Positions 52,195 to 62,172 of a stretch of DNA of 63,224 nucleotides are shown here, in pieces. Source of the DNA: an uncultured Lachnospiraceae bacterium. Lineage in GTDB: Bacteria; Bacillota; Clostridia; Lachnospirales; Lachnospiraceae. Each line of letters starts with the position of its first letter. Position 1 is the stretch's first letter. The position numbers were made by a program, and so were the translations under genes. Below the pieces are notes generated by a model that saw only the letters and a program-made list of their open reading frames with translations, was not told the origin of the DNA and did not search any database. The stretch is taken from contig CALWGV010000049.1 in assembly GCA_944380185.1 (NCBI GenBank), positions 1-63,224 on the forward strand. Reading direction: 5' to 3'.

Positions 52195-53802
52195 CTAAAA
52201 GCCTGCATAGATCGGATCCACCGGAATATAGTTGGCTCCATATGCGCCGAAAACAATAACAAACAAGGCCAGCCCCAGGCAGGCAGTCAGCCGAATGACC
52301 GCCGTCCCCGTCTCCAGCCGCTCCCGCAGATCCACTCCGCGTTCAGCCAGAAAATGCACTGCCGCCACCAATAGCAAGGTGAATGCAGCGATGAAGAAAT
52401 CCTGCATATCCAGCCCCAGGCAGAGGACTGTTCCGTCCTTAAAGGATGCCAGGGTAAAGCCTGCAACCATTCTGCCAAACATGGCAAAGCCGGCCTTAAG
52501 CCCTTCCGCCCGAAAGAACAGCTCACCTACGCAGACAATCAGGCCCGTCCTTATGATCTGCATCGCGCGGTAAGGCAGACTGTCCCTGTCAATCCCATAC
52601 CTGGCAGTCAGCCGCCTCACTCCCGGCTCCGTGATATTTTCAAACATGATCCAGGCAAAATGATACAGGCCAAAAAAGATATAGTTCCACCCGGCTCCAT
52701 GCCAAAGGCCGTTGCCCAGCCACACAGCAAACAGAGCCGCTCCGGAAGAGAGAACAGCCGCTCCACGGCTGCCAAAACGCCCGCGCATCTTTCGCGCCAT
52801 TCCTGACAGCCAGCCGGATGTCGTCATTGGATAAAAAATGTAATCCTTAAACCATGTGCCCAGGGTAATATGCCACCGGTGCCAGAACTGGGATATGCTC
52901 CGGGAAAGAAACGGGCGCTGGAAATTCTCCGGCAATGTCACACCGAAAGTTTCTCCGCATCCTATAACCACGTCCATAGTTCCGGAGAACTCCATATAGA
53001 GCTGAACTGTGTACAGCACCATCCCCAGCGCCATGATTCCGCCGTCGTAGCTGCCGTAATTCCCGTAGATCTCCTTGATCGCCGGATTGAGCCGGTCGGC
53101 AATAACCATCTTTTTTAACAGGCCGAAGCCGATCCTCTGCAGGCCGCGGGTCAGACCTTTCCAGGTGACCGGCCGTCCCTCCCACAGCTGTCCCGCTGTC
53201 TGGGCATACCGGCAGATGGGGCCTTCCATGATCTGCGGGAAAAACACCATATACAGGGCAAGCTTGGGAAGCAGTCTCTCCGCCCGAATCGTTCCCCGGT
53301 ACACATCCGTCAGATAGGAAACGGCCTGCAGCGTGTAGAAGGATATTCCGATGGGCAGAACAAAGGACGGTACGTGAACAGTCAGAGACAGCCCCAGCAG
53401 CTCGCTCAGCCGATTAAGGTTAAAGGCAAAAAACGAAGAATACTTGAGGACAATCAAAATACCCAGCTCCATAAACACGCCCAGGATCAGAAGAACCCGC
53501 CGCCGCCCTCTATAGAGTTTCTTGATTGCTCTTTTCTCCCTTTTCAGATCAGCGGACGCCCTCAGCTCTGCTATCTCTTTTTTCTCCTCCTTTTCCAGGG
53601 CTTCCAAGCCCAGCCCTGCCCCATAGACCGAGAGGGTGGTAAAGAGCAAAAAGACCAGCAGACGGCCGCTCATCTCCCAAAAGAGGGCATAGCTGGCGCC
53701 AAGAAGCACCCAGGGACGCAGTCTGCGCGGGCAAATCCCATAGACGGCAATCACCGCCGGAAGAAAAATTCCCAAAAACACTAGCGAGCAATAGGAAGTC
53801 AT
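52195..53802 (-). CDS. MBOAT family O-acyltransferase (AlgI/DltB-like)
   Basis: This 535-residue membrane protein has ten or more helices. MBOAT features are PIGISFYTLQAVSYLTDVYRG, FFPQIMEGPICRY, a FLSRSISQFWHRWHITLGTWFKDYIFYP block and the active His in NGLWHGAGWNYIFFGLYHF. It would move acyl groups across the membrane for O-acylation of a surface polymer. The ATG at 53802 is preferred (AGGAGAAAGG upstream); an earlier ATG at 53823 is in frame. It is paired with the SGNH-like gene downstream. Confidence 0.93.
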   Translation of the reverse strand: MTSYCSLVFLGIFLPAVIAVYGICPRRLRPWVLLGASYALFWEMSGRLLVFLLFTTLSVYGAGLGLEALEKEEKKEIAELRASADLKREKRAIKKLYRGRRRVLLILGVFMELGILIVLKYSSFFAFNLNRLSELLGLSLTVHVPSFVLPIGISFYTLQAVSYLTDVYRGTIRAERLLPKLALYMVFFPQIMEGPICRYAQTAGQLWEGRPVTWKGLTRGLQRIGFGLLKKMVIADRLNPAIKEIYGNYGSYDGGIMALGMVLYTVQLYMEFSGTMDVVIGCGETFGVTLPENFQRPFLSRSISQFWHRWHITLGTWFKDYIFYPMTTSGWLSGMARKMRGRFGSRGAAVLSSGAALFAVWLGNGLWHGAGWNYIFFGLYHFAWIMFENITEPGVRRLTARYGIDRDSLPYRAMQIIRTGLIVCVGELFFRAEGLKAGFAMFGRMVAGFTLASFKDGTVLCLGLDMQDFFIAAFTLLLVAAVHFLAERGVDLRERLETGTAVIRLTACLGLALFVIVFGAYGANYIPVDPIYAGF

Positions 53803-53946
53803 GACGAACCTTTCTCCTCTCATCGCTGCATCATAAAATCAACAGCCGTATGGCGACTATTGTATACGCTTGTCACAGAAAAACCAATAAATTTTCCCTT
53901 ACAAATTTCCTACATAAATTTGTATATTTTTTCCAGAACTATTTTC

Positions 53947-53975
53947 TTGACAAGACTCTCCAAACCTGCTATTGT
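53947..53975 (+). promoter_or_regulatory. Promoter of the PTS EIIA gene
   Basis: TTGACA (53947-53952), 17 bases and TATTGT (53970-53975), with a leader of about 125 bases that carries RAT copy 1. Confidence 0.7.
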
Positions 53976-54011
53976 ATTTTATATAAAGATCATTTAAAAC
54001 AGAACAGACAA

Positions 54012-54070
54012 GGATTGTAACTCTTCGAGGCATTACCTTTTGGCTATGGGCGGTGCGGGAAGAGTTTTTT
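54012..54070 (+). promoter_or_regulatory. RAT antiterminator overlapping a terminator (copy 1, EIIA leader)
   Basis: GGATTGTAACTCTTCGAGG ending in CATTACC (54012-54037) matches the ribonucleic antiterminator bound by BglG/LicT proteins. ACTCTTC (54020-54026) can instead pair with GAAGAGT (54059-54065) followed by T6, a terminator. The two folds exclude each other. Nearly identical to RAT copy 2 before bglG. Confidence 0.85.
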
Positions 54071-54105
54071 CTGTATCTGGAGGGTTTCCCGGAAAGGAGT
54101 TCAAG

Positions 54106-54582
54106 ATGTTTGGTTTTCTGAAAAAGTCTCAGGACAGCAGCGCAGACGGATTTGCAGCGCCGGTAGACGGCAAGTGCATTTCAATCGAAGAGGTGGCCGA
54201 TGCCGTATTTTCATCTAAAATGATGGGAGACGGTTTTGCCATCGTTCCCACTGGCGAAACGGTAGTCGCTCCGGCGGACGGAGAGATCGTCATGATCCCC
54301 GAATCCAAGCATGCTTTCGGCATGAAGACAAAGGACGGAGTAGAGCTTTTGGTACATATCGGTCTGGACACGGTGAACTTAAACGGCCAGGGCTTTGAGG
54401 TACTGACCAAGCAGGGCACCCGGGTAAAGGCCGGCACTCCCATAATCCGTTTTGACCGCAGCTTCATGGACAAACAAGGTATCGATCTGACCACCATGCT
54501 GGTCTTCACCGGAGGCTATGACAAGCCCGTGGTTCTGTCCTGTCTGGGCCAGGAGGTAAAGGCAGGGGACAAGGTGCTGTAA
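54106..54582 (+). CDS. PTS glucose-type EIIA protein
   Basis: This 158-residue stand-alone EIIA of the glucose/beta-glucoside class takes phosphate from HPr and gives it to an EIIB domain. The phospho-His is in ELLVHIGLDTVNLNGQGF near residue 85; the partner His lies in SKHAFGMKT; the C-terminal SCLGQEVKAGDKVL is typical. The ATG at 54106 follows AAAGGAG. The PTS permease on the other strand (56364-57752) has only B and C domains, so this is its probable EIIA. It is controlled by a RAT/terminator leader. Confidence 0.93.
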   Translation: MFGFLKKSQDSSADGFAAPVDGKCISIEEVADAVFSSKMMGDGFAIVPTGETVVAPADGEIVMIPESKHAFGMKTKDGVELLVHIGLDTVNLNGQGFEVLTKQGTRVKAGTPIIRFDRSFMDKQGIDLTTMLVFTGGYDKPVVLSCLGQEVKAGDKVL

Positions 54583-54635
54583 ACGTCTACGGCCTTCTGC
54601 AGGAGATCCCTGATACGGTTTTTCTGCTATAGAAA

Positions 54636-54674
54636 ATAATGCTGCCAGGAGCGCTCTGCTTCTGGCAGCATTAT
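54636..54674 (+). terminator. Hairpin after the EIIA gene
   Basis: ATAATGCTGCCAG ... CTGGCAGCATTAT, a perfect 13-base stem. The T-run is poor (CATATAT), so termination may be partial; it can also serve the convergent bgl transcript. Confidence 0.65.
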
Positions 54675-54690
54675 CATATATGAATGCTTT

Positions 54691-54858
54691 TTACTCAAAC
54701 TCTGCAACCATCGTCTCGCCGGAGACTGCCTGCATCCCCGACAGGAAACGGATATTCTTCGCATTGCCGGGCTCCGTCACCACCATAATCGTGATGGTCG
54801 GATGGCCGGCTGCCTCGATCTTCTTCAAATCAAAGACAATCAGGTCCTGACCCGTCTT
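54691..54858 (-). pseudogene. Remnant of an EIIA C-terminal domain directly after bgl stop
   Basis: Immediately after the TGA of the 6-phospho-beta-glucosidase gene, and in the same frame, 55 codons read as the C-terminal third of a glucose-type EIIA (KTGQDLIVFDLKKIEAAG, then VVTEPGNAKN and a final MVAEFE) and stop at 54691. The N-terminal two thirds with the active His are absent. It is probably the end of a former EIIA gene or of a PTS EIIBCA fusion that was lost by deletion. Without readthrough of the TGA it is not translated. Confidence 0.7.
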
Positions 54859-56331
<1,473 letters not shown>

Positions 56332-56363
56332 TCAGTCACTCGGCCATTATCTCCGTCGTTGCC

Positions 56364-57752
56364 TCATTCATTGTTCGGATTCTTGAACAGGATGATCGTC
56401 GCAACGAAGGATACCACGGCGCCCACCGCCATGCTGAGGATGAAGAAGATCACGTTGGAAGAGGTAGGCCCAATGAAGCCGGTCACGGCCAGGATACCGG
56501 AACTTCCAGCGAAAGCGTAGGCGTACACATGGAGCAGTCCGCCCAGAGCGCCGCCCACAAAGTTGCCGATCATCGCGCCGTACAGCGGAGCCTTGTACTT
56601 AACGCAGCTGCCGTACAGGGCAGGCTCGGTGATGCCGCCTACGATGGCAGTGATGGCGCCGGAGAAAGCAGTGGACTTAGCCGTCTTGCCCTTCAGGCGG
56701 ACAGCCGCGCCGGCAGAGGCAGCGCCCAGGCTGATATTGGAGATAATGCAGGCCGTGCAGACGATGGGCTCATAGCCCAGATCCGCAAAGGTCTGGAACA
56801 TGTAGGGAACCAGAGCGCCATGCATGCCGGTCATAACCAGCAGAGGATACAGTGCGCAGAGCACAGCCACACCCAGGAAACCGGTCACGTTGTACAGCCA
56901 GATAATCGCCTCGGAAATATAGTTGCCGATGAAGGAGCCGGCCGGAGCCAGAACGCAGAGGGTCAGGGGCATCATCACCAGGATCGTTCCAAAGGGAACC
57001 AGGATCGTCCGCAGGAACTCCGGCGAATATTTCTTAAAGAACCGCTCCACATAGGACATCACCCATACGGACAGCAGGGCCGGGAAAATGCTGCTGGTGT
57101 AGGTTCCGGCATAGATCGGCAGGCCGAAAATGCTCAGAGGCGTGCCTGCGGAAACCGCCGCCACAAAGTTGGGGTGAATCATCATTGCGCCCACCAGCAT
57201 GCCCAGGCCGGTGCTGGCGTTGAACTTCTTGGCCGCCGTAGCGCCGATGAATACAGGCAGGAAGTAGAAGCCTGCATCGGACACGAAGGACAGTACCGTG
57301 TATGTAGGCATATCCGGCGTCAGCCAGCCAAGCATCTCTCCAATGATAACGATACACTTGATCAGGCCAGCGCCGATCAGAGGGGAAATCAGGGGAGTCA
57401 GGCAGCCTGCAATCACATCAAAGAAGGCGCTGATGCTGATCTTCTTTTTAGCCGGAGTCTGATCCAGGTTTTCATCCACAGCCGCCTGCTTCTCCATGCC
57501 GGCCAGCTCGCAGATCAGGTTGTAGGCGTCGCCCACGGCCTGTCCGATTACGATCTGCAGCTGCTCGTTGGACCACTGGGCCCCCAGCACGCCGTCGATC
57601 TTTTTGATGGCGTCCAGATCCACCACGCTCTTATCCTTTAAGTTAAATCTCAGCCTGGTCATGCAGTGGGTAAAGAAGGTAATGTTCTCCTTTCCGCCCA
57701 CCAGCTTCAGAACGCTCTGCGCAAGCTCTGCGTATCTTTCTTTCTTCGCCAT
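56364..57752 (-). CDS. PTS beta-glucoside-type transporter EIIBC
   Basis: This 462-residue permease has an EIIB domain at residues 1-90 with the phospho-Cys in THCMTRLRFNLKD and an EIIC membrane domain from about 110 (about ten helices, with GGITEPALYG near 375). No fused EIIA follows the C domain, unlike classical BglF. The separate EIIA at 54106 likely serves it. It precedes the 6-phospho-beta-glucosidase gene and follows a RAT-like leader. AAAGGAGAC precedes the ATG. Confidence 0.93.
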   Translation of the reverse strand: MAKKERYAELAQSVLKLVGGKENITFFTHCMTRLRFNLKDKSVVDLDAIKKIDGVLGAQWSNEQLQIVIGQAVGDAYNLICELAGMEKQAAVDENLDQTPAKKKISISAFFDVIAGCLTPLISPLIGAGLIKCIVIIGEMLGWLTPDMPTYTVLSFVSDAGFYFLPVFIGATAAKKFNASTGLGMLVGAMMIHPNFVAAVSAGTPLSIFGLPIYAGTYTSSIFPALLSVWVMSYVERFFKKYSPEFLRTILVPFGTILVMMPLTLCVLAPAGSFIGNYISEAIIWLYNVTGFLGVAVLCALYPLLVMTGMHGALVPYMFQTFADLGYEPIVCTACIISNISLGAASAGAAVRLKGKTAKSTAFSGAITAIVGGITEPALYGSCVKYKAPLYGAMIGNFVGGALGGLLHVYAYAFAGSSGILAVTGFIGPTSSNVIFFILSMAVGAVVSFVATIILFKNPNNE

Positions 57753-57868
57753 TGCTTTGTCTCCTTTTCTCTTCCTTGCTTTTTCTTTACTCTTGCTCTG
57801 ATTTTTGATTATCTATCTTCACGGAGGATGCGCGCCTATTCTCCGCAGATATCCGGTCAAAACCGCTT

Positions 57869-57951
57869 AAAATAAAAGGCACTGCCCGACAGAGCCCTCT
57901 GGTCTTCCAGACTGCCCTGCACAGGTAATGCCCTCATTGCGGTAACAAACC
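57869..57951 (-). promoter_or_regulatory. RAT antiterminator overlapping a terminator (copy 3, PTS operon leader)
   Basis: On the minus strand GGTTTGTTACCGC followed by GGGCATTACC (57924-57951) is a more diverged RAT. GGCATTACC can instead pair with GGGCAGTGCC (57878-57887, one mismatch and a G-U) followed by TTTTATTTT, giving a terminator. No clear promoter lies between it and bglG, so the EIIBC-bgl genes may be reached by readthrough from bglG. Confidence 0.7.
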
Positions 57952-58003
57952 TCACTCTATTCACTTACACTCTTACACTCTGTTCGCTTGTTCGGACTGC
58001 CGT

Positions 58004-58843
58004 CTACTGCTCCATCTGACTGTTGCACAGGCGGATTACATAGATCGTCAGGTAAAGCTTCTCCTGTTCATTGCATTTCTCAGCCAGATTGTCCGGCAGA
58101 CAGGTGATCATCTTCTTCACACATTGATACGCCTTGGGATAGTCCTCACGGATGTAATCGAACAGCTTCATATCCTGGTCTTCAAACTGGGTGTTCTCCC
58201 GCAGTCTCTTTAAGAAGTACCGCAGATGGCTGCAGAAACGATAATAATCAAAGGCATTTCTGTCAACATCAATATCAAAATATCGCTCCACTACGCCAGT
58301 CATGGCGTCCACCATCTGATTAAAATCCTCTTCCGCCGAGTTGTCGTCCGCCGGCTCTTCTGCATTGATGAAATGCAGGGCAATGCTGGTCCCTTCACTT
58401 CTGGGAAGCCTGACCCCGCAGGCCTCGCGAATCATCTTCAGCGCCAGCTTCCCCAGCTCTGCCTCCACCGGATACAGAGCCTCCACATCATAGGAGAAGG
58501 CAAACTGCATGCTCATCCCCGTCTGCACCCTCTGAATGGCAAAATTGATATGGTCAGCCAGACTGAAGGCCATGTTGGTGCTGAAGCGGCGGTCAAGGCG
58601 AGCCTTGGCAATATCCATCAGCTTACCCGCTATCTCAAAGATTTCCGGAGAAATCTCGTCGAGAAGACCATACATGCTGGAATCCACATTATAGTAGGTG
58701 CGGGTCACCTTGCTCATGTCTGTCAGTTCATAAGGAGTCTTGGGAAAACCAATGCCGGTGCCAAAGGCCACCAGTTCCTGGCCCTTGCTATCTATACACA
58801 ATGCCACATTATTGTTAATTTTCTTTACAACATGTACTGACAC
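58004..58843 (-). CDS. bglG: BglG/LicT family transcription antiterminator
   Basis: This 279-residue RNA-binding regulator has an N-terminal CAT domain (VVKKINNNVALCIDSKGQELVAFGTGIGFPK) and two PTS-regulation domains with His residues in LADHINFAI and in the second PRD. When phosphorylated or free of its PTS partner it binds RAT hairpins and prevents termination. The GTG at 58843 follows GAGGGGTGG; the longer frame upstream runs into the leader terminator and is not the start. A RAT of its own (58914-58939) shows autoregulation. Confidence 0.92.
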   Translation of the reverse strand: MSVHVVKKINNNVALCIDSKGQELVAFGTGIGFPKTPYELTDMSKVTRTYYNVDSSMYGLLDEISPEIFEIAGKLMDIAKARLDRRFSTNMAFSLADHINFAIQRVQTGMSMQFAFSYDVEALYPVEAELGKLALKMIREACGVRLPRSEGTSIALHFINAEEPADDNSAEEDFNQMVDAMTGVVERYFDIDVDRNAFDYYRFCSHLRYFLKRLRENTQFEDQDMKLFDYIREDYPKAYQCVKKMITCLPDNLAEKCNEQEKLYLTIYVIRLCNSQMEQ

Positions 58844-58860
58844 CTGTCCACCCCTCACAA

Positions 58861-58939
58861 TAAAAAAACTCTTACAGGCATACAAAAAGCACATACTACT
58901 ATGTGAATTCTATGGTAATGCCTCTAAGAGTAACAATCC
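58861..58939 (-). promoter_or_regulatory. RAT antiterminator overlapping a terminator (copy 2, bglG leader)
   Basis: On the minus strand GGATTGTTACTCTTAGAGG ending in CATTACC (58914-58939) is a RAT that differs from copy 1 at only two positions. TAAGAGT within it (complement, 58925-58931) also pairs with ACTCTTA (58868-58874) before T7, the competing terminator. Confidence 0.85.
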
Positions 58940-58962
58940 AAAAAACACTTCCAGCGAGTGTT

Positions 58963-58991
58963 ATTATACTTTAGATCTCCTCAGATGTCAA
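58963..58991 (-). promoter_or_regulatory. Promoter of bglG
   Basis: TTGACA (58986-58991), 17 bases and TATAAT (58963-58968): a perfect consensus promoter on the minus strand, 24 bases before the RAT. Confidence 0.85.
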
Positions 58992-59010
58992 CAGCCTTTT
59001 ATCACTTCTA

Positions 59011-60135
59011 TTACTTCTTTTTTGCCATTTTTTCCCCATTATCGCGCACGAAGATATCTGCAGCAATATCTTCCCGCCCGCTTGCCTCCCCAGCTGGCTT
59101 TTTCGCTGCCCCTTTGATCAGCAGATAGCCGATCGGTCCATAGAATAACCCCAGCAGCCCGAACAGCTGCATACCCACATACATGGCAATCAGATTTTCC
59201 AGAGGACTTAAACCGATCCGGTCTCCCATATAGCGAGCCTCCATGATCTCGCGAGTCAAAGCACAGGCTCCGTAAATCAGCGCCAGTCCTACCGTCTGCC
59301 ACAGATTTCCGCTGAGAGCGCTTACGGCAATCCAGGGCCACAGCACGGTGCCCACGCCAAAAAGAGGCAGCGCATCCAGAAGCCCGATGACGATCCCCAG
59401 CAGGACGGCATAGGGATTCCTCATCAGGGTGAGACCCGCCGTACAGATCGACATCGTAAGCAGCATGATCACCAACTGCGTCTTGCCGTAAGCCGAACCC
59501 ACCCGAGCCAGTGTATCCAGTACATGGTTGATCTCGCTGCGAAAAGCGGAGCGGTCCCTGGCCTTCTTTATCTCCTCCAGCTGAGTAGTGGTGATCAGCG
59601 TGGCGCCTATAGTCACAAAAACAGTCACCAGCACTTCGATCACTGCCTTGATCCCCTGGACAGAGGTATTCATCACGCCGGGAAGCAGTCCGGACAGGGT
59701 CTTTCCCCCCAGCCCCTCTTCTCCCAAATCAGCAAAGCGGGCCAGAGAATCGCTGATCGTGCCATCCTCCAGCTTCAGGTAGGACTCCACCTGACGGCAG
59801 CAGTCCATAAACCAGTTGCAGCAGTCCTCCCAGATATCCGGCAGCTGGCGCGTAAGCAGCGCGAGCTGCTCCAGACCGCTTTTGACGACCCAAAAGACCA
59901 ATCCGCCGGCAGACAGCAGAATAACCGCCAGGAGAATTCCCGCAGCCGCTCCGATGGGAATGTGAAATTTCTTATAAAAATAGCGGGCTGCCGGACGAAT
60001 CGGCATGGACAAAAGAATAGCGATTAAGAAAGGAATGATGAGAGGAATCAGATATTTAAACGTCAGATAAACTGCTGTCGTCATCCCTGCCGTGCGCAAA
60101 AGAATTTTCTGTTTTTCTGTCAGCTGTATGTTCAT
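59011..60135 (-). CDS. AI-2E/YtvI family membrane protein
   Basis: This 374-residue protein of the AI-2E transporter family has about eight hydrophobic segments and a long soluble loop (QLPDIWEDCCNWFMDCCRQVESYLKLEDG) after the second. C-terminal signs include GLLDALPLFGVGTVLWPWI and DRIGLSPLENLIAMYVGMQLFGLLGLFYGPIGYLL. This arrangement and length fit the sporulation membrane protein YtvI. GGGAGG precedes the ATG. The Lys-rich tail is unusual. Confidence 0.82.
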   Translation of the reverse strand: MNIQLTEKQKILLRTAGMTTAVYLTFKYLIPLIIPFLIAILLSMPIRPAARYFYKKFHIPIGAAAGILLAVILLSAGGLVFWVVKSGLEQLALLTRQLPDIWEDCCNWFMDCCRQVESYLKLEDGTISDSLARFADLGEEGLGGKTLSGLLPGVMNTSVQGIKAVIEVLVTVFVTIGATLITTTQLEEIKKARDRSAFRSEINHVLDTLARVGSAYGKTQLVIMLLTMSICTAGLTLMRNPYAVLLGIVIGLLDALPLFGVGTVLWPWIAVSALSGNLWQTVGLALIYGACALTREIMEARYMGDRIGLSPLENLIAMYVGMQLFGLLGLFYGPIGYLLIKGAAKKPAGEASGREDIAADIFVRDNGEKMAKKK

Positions 60136-60254
60136 CCAGAGTGCCTCCCAACCGATAATAATCTAGTATCCTCGGTTCGGAGGCGCTTATTCGTGTCTGC
60201 TTCCAATGGCAAAAATTAAAAAACGGGTTTCATTTACTTTTTTATATTCTATCG

Positions 60255-60290
60255 TTTCTGGAGATGTTGATGCATCAACATCTCCAGAAA
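60255..60290. repeat. Perfect 36-bp palindrome
   Basis: The left half TTTCTGGAGATGTTGATG (60255-60272) is exactly complementary to the right half (60273-60290), giving an 18-base stem with no loop. Its core ATGTTGATG/CATCAACAT is shared with 41813-41830. It lies between the divergent YtvI-like gene and sigI. No T-run follows. The remainder of the 350-base gap holds AT-rich sequence and the SigI-type promoter, and no gene. Confidence 0.85.
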
Positions 60291-60432
60291 ACATAATGGA
60301 AATTTATTGGCGGAAATATCTTGCTTTTACACAGGCTTAACTTTTCCCTTCCTTTTCCTTTACATTTTCCCTTTAGAGTTATTTTGGGTTTTTATACGGA
60401 TGACATCTTGGCTCCGACATTTTTTTGCCGTT

Positions 60433-60461
60433 ACCCCGGTTTGGCCCCAGCGGGGCCGTAT
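60433..60461 (+). promoter_or_regulatory. Putative SigI-type promoter of sigI-rsgI
   Basis: ACCCCGGTTT (60433-60442), 14 bases, then CGTAT (60457-60461). Published SigI promoters have a CCCC-type -35 and a CGWA -10. The same sequence with the same spacing precedes the RsgI-like lipoprotein at 62173-62201, which implies autoregulation. Confidence 0.65.
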
Positions 60462-60485
60462 ACTGTATAAGGGAGGATCTGCTGC

Positions 60486-61211
60486 ATGAAAAAAGAACAT
60501 GAGCTCTCCGAAGAAGTGTATAGAGCAAAAGATGATATGGAAGCTGCTGATCAGCTGATCAGCGCTTATCTGCCCTTTATCCGCTCGGAGACAGCCAGAT
60601 TTTTAGGACGGCCGCCGCAGGAAGGGCGGGATGATGAACTGAGTATAGCCATGATCGCCTTCCATGAGGCCATACAGGGATATTCACGCAGCCGCGGTGC
60701 ATTCCTGTCATATGCCGCCATGCTGATTAAAAGCCGGCTGATTGATTACCGGCGCCGGGAGAAACGGCATCAAGGCCAGCTTTCCCTGGACTCTCCCCCC
60801 GCAGAAGATGAACCGGCCTTGGCCGATACCCTGGCCGGAGATAGAGATCACAGTGAAGAGATTGTTATGCGCAGTGCCACCCGCGCCGAGATAGAAGAGC
60901 TGTCCGCGCAGATGAAGCTCTTCGGCGTTTCCCTCACCGATGTGGCCGACAACTGTCCCCGGCAGCAGAGAACTCTCGCTGCCTGCCGGAGGGCCATGCA
61001 GTTTGCCGCAGAAAACCCTTCTCTTCTCGATGATTTTCTGCGCACCCGCCGCCTCCCCATCGCCGCCCTCTGCGAGGGCAGCGGGGTGGAAAGAAAGACG
61101 CTGGAGCGTCACCGCAAATATCTGGTCGCCTTGCTCTTAATCTGTACCAATGGATATGAGCTGATCCGCGGCCACCTGAAACAAGTTTTAAAAGGAGGGA
61201 CAGCTAGATGA
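60486..61211 (+). CDS. sigI: RNA polymerase sigma-I factor
   Basis: This 241-residue sigma factor of the SigI family has region 2 (ADQLISAYLPFIRSETARFLGRPP, then DELSIAMIAFHEAIQGYSRSRGAFLSYAAMLIKSRLIDYRRRE) and a SigI-type C-terminal region (CRRAMQFAAENPSLLDDFLRTRRLPI, then GVERKTLERHRKYLVALLLICTNGYELIRGHL). SigI controls heat shock or, in clostridia, extracellular polysaccharide-related genes. The ATG follows GGGAGG. It is coupled to rsgI by a four-base overlap. Confidence 0.95.
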   Translation: MKKEHELSEEVYRAKDDMEAADQLISAYLPFIRSETARFLGRPPQEGRDDELSIAMIAFHEAIQGYSRSRGAFLSYAAMLIKSRLIDYRRREKRHQGQLSLDSPPAEDEPALADTLAGDRDHSEEIVMRSATRAEIEELSAQMKLFGVSLTDVADNCPRQQRTLAACRRAMQFAAENPSLLDDFLRTRRLPIAALCEGSGVERKTLERHRKYLVALLLICTNGYELIRGHLKQVLKGGTAR

Positions 61212-62140
61212 AATACATTGTCATGGAATGTCACAACAGTTACGCCGTCCTTCTGGACGAGGAAGGCCGCTTCGTAAAGGCCGCCTCCCTCCACTATGAA
61301 GTGGGACAGACCGTAGAAAATCCCATACTGATGCACGACGCCCCTGTTTTCTCTGAACCCCGGCGGCAACAAAAACTGTTTCGTATACTCACCGGCACGG
61401 CGGCAGCCCTGGCTGCCTGCCTGGTTCTCGTCTTCGGTCTGCATTTTTACCAGGGGCATATGACGGTTTACTCCTCCATCCTCCTCTCCATCAACCCGGC
61501 AGTACGAATGGACTTAAATCGGGAGGGAGAGGTAATCGAACTTGCCGGGGCCAACGAAGATGGCGTCCTGTTGCTGGAGGGATATGACGGCGAGGGCAAA
61601 AGCCGGCTGACCGTCACCGAGGAATTGATCGGCCGCGCCATCGACATGGGCTTTTTATCCGAAGGCGGACGGATTTCCTTCTCCATCGATACCCCCGACG
61701 AAGTACTGTTCCAGGAATATGGACTGGAACTGCGGGAAGGGGTGACAGCCTATCTGGCGGAGCGCTTTACGGTAACCATTGAGATCACGGCAGGAAGAGA
61801 GGAAAGCGCGGCAGAGCCGTCCGCTGAAGATCCCGCCGAAACAGAGGTGCAGCCGCAGGAGACCCTCTCCCCCGCTTCATCCGCCGTCCCGGAAACAACG
61901 GCGCCGGCAGCAACCCAGGCGCCTACCATTCCTTCTCCTCCGCCGGCAACCCAGCCCTCTGCCACCCAGGCTCCCACCGCGCCTGCGACGACCCCCGCCG
62001 GGGACAGCGGCTATGGAGATTCCGGATACGAGCCGCCTGACGGGGACAGCTCCTATGAAGAACAGCCCGAGGGAGACAGCGCCTATGAGCCCGAGCCGGA
62101 GGACTCCGGCGATTCAGCCTACGGAGACGATGATGATTAA
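61208..62140 (+). CDS. rsgI: RsgI-type anti-sigma-I factor
   Basis: This 310-residue membrane protein has an N-terminal RsgI_N domain (KYIVMECHNSYAVLLDEEGRFVKA) that binds SigI, a transmembrane helix near 60-82 (LTGTAAALAACLVLVFGLHFY), and a periplasmic-side RsgI domain (SSILLSINPAVRMDLNREGEVIELAGANEDG). From about residue 205 a Pro/Thr/Ala-rich stalk ends in repeated acidic Tyr blocks (GDSGYGDSGY, GDSSYEE, GDSAYEPE, DSAYGDDDD). No carbohydrate-binding module is visible. The signal it senses is unknown. Confidence 0.92.
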   Translation: MKYIVMECHNSYAVLLDEEGRFVKAASLHYEVGQTVENPILMHDAPVFSEPRRQQKLFRILTGTAAALAACLVLVFGLHFYQGHMTVYSSILLSINPAVRMDLNREGEVIELAGANEDGVLLLEGYDGEGKSRLTVTEELIGRAIDMGFLSEGGRISFSIDTPDEVLFQEYGLELREGVTAYLAERFTVTIEITAGREESAAEPSAEDPAETEVQPQETLSPASSAVPETTAPAATQAPTIPSPPPATQPSATQAPTAPATTPAGDSGYGDSGYEPPDGDSSYEEQPEGDSAYEPEPEDSGDSAYGDDDD

Positions 62141-62172
62141 AGATAATGATTAAATAAAAAACTTTTCCAGTG

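Noticed and set aside
58844-58894. Longer BglG protein starting at 58894
   Set aside because: That start lies in the RAT/terminator leader, and the extra residues do not resemble the family. The GTG at 58843 gives the normal LicT length.
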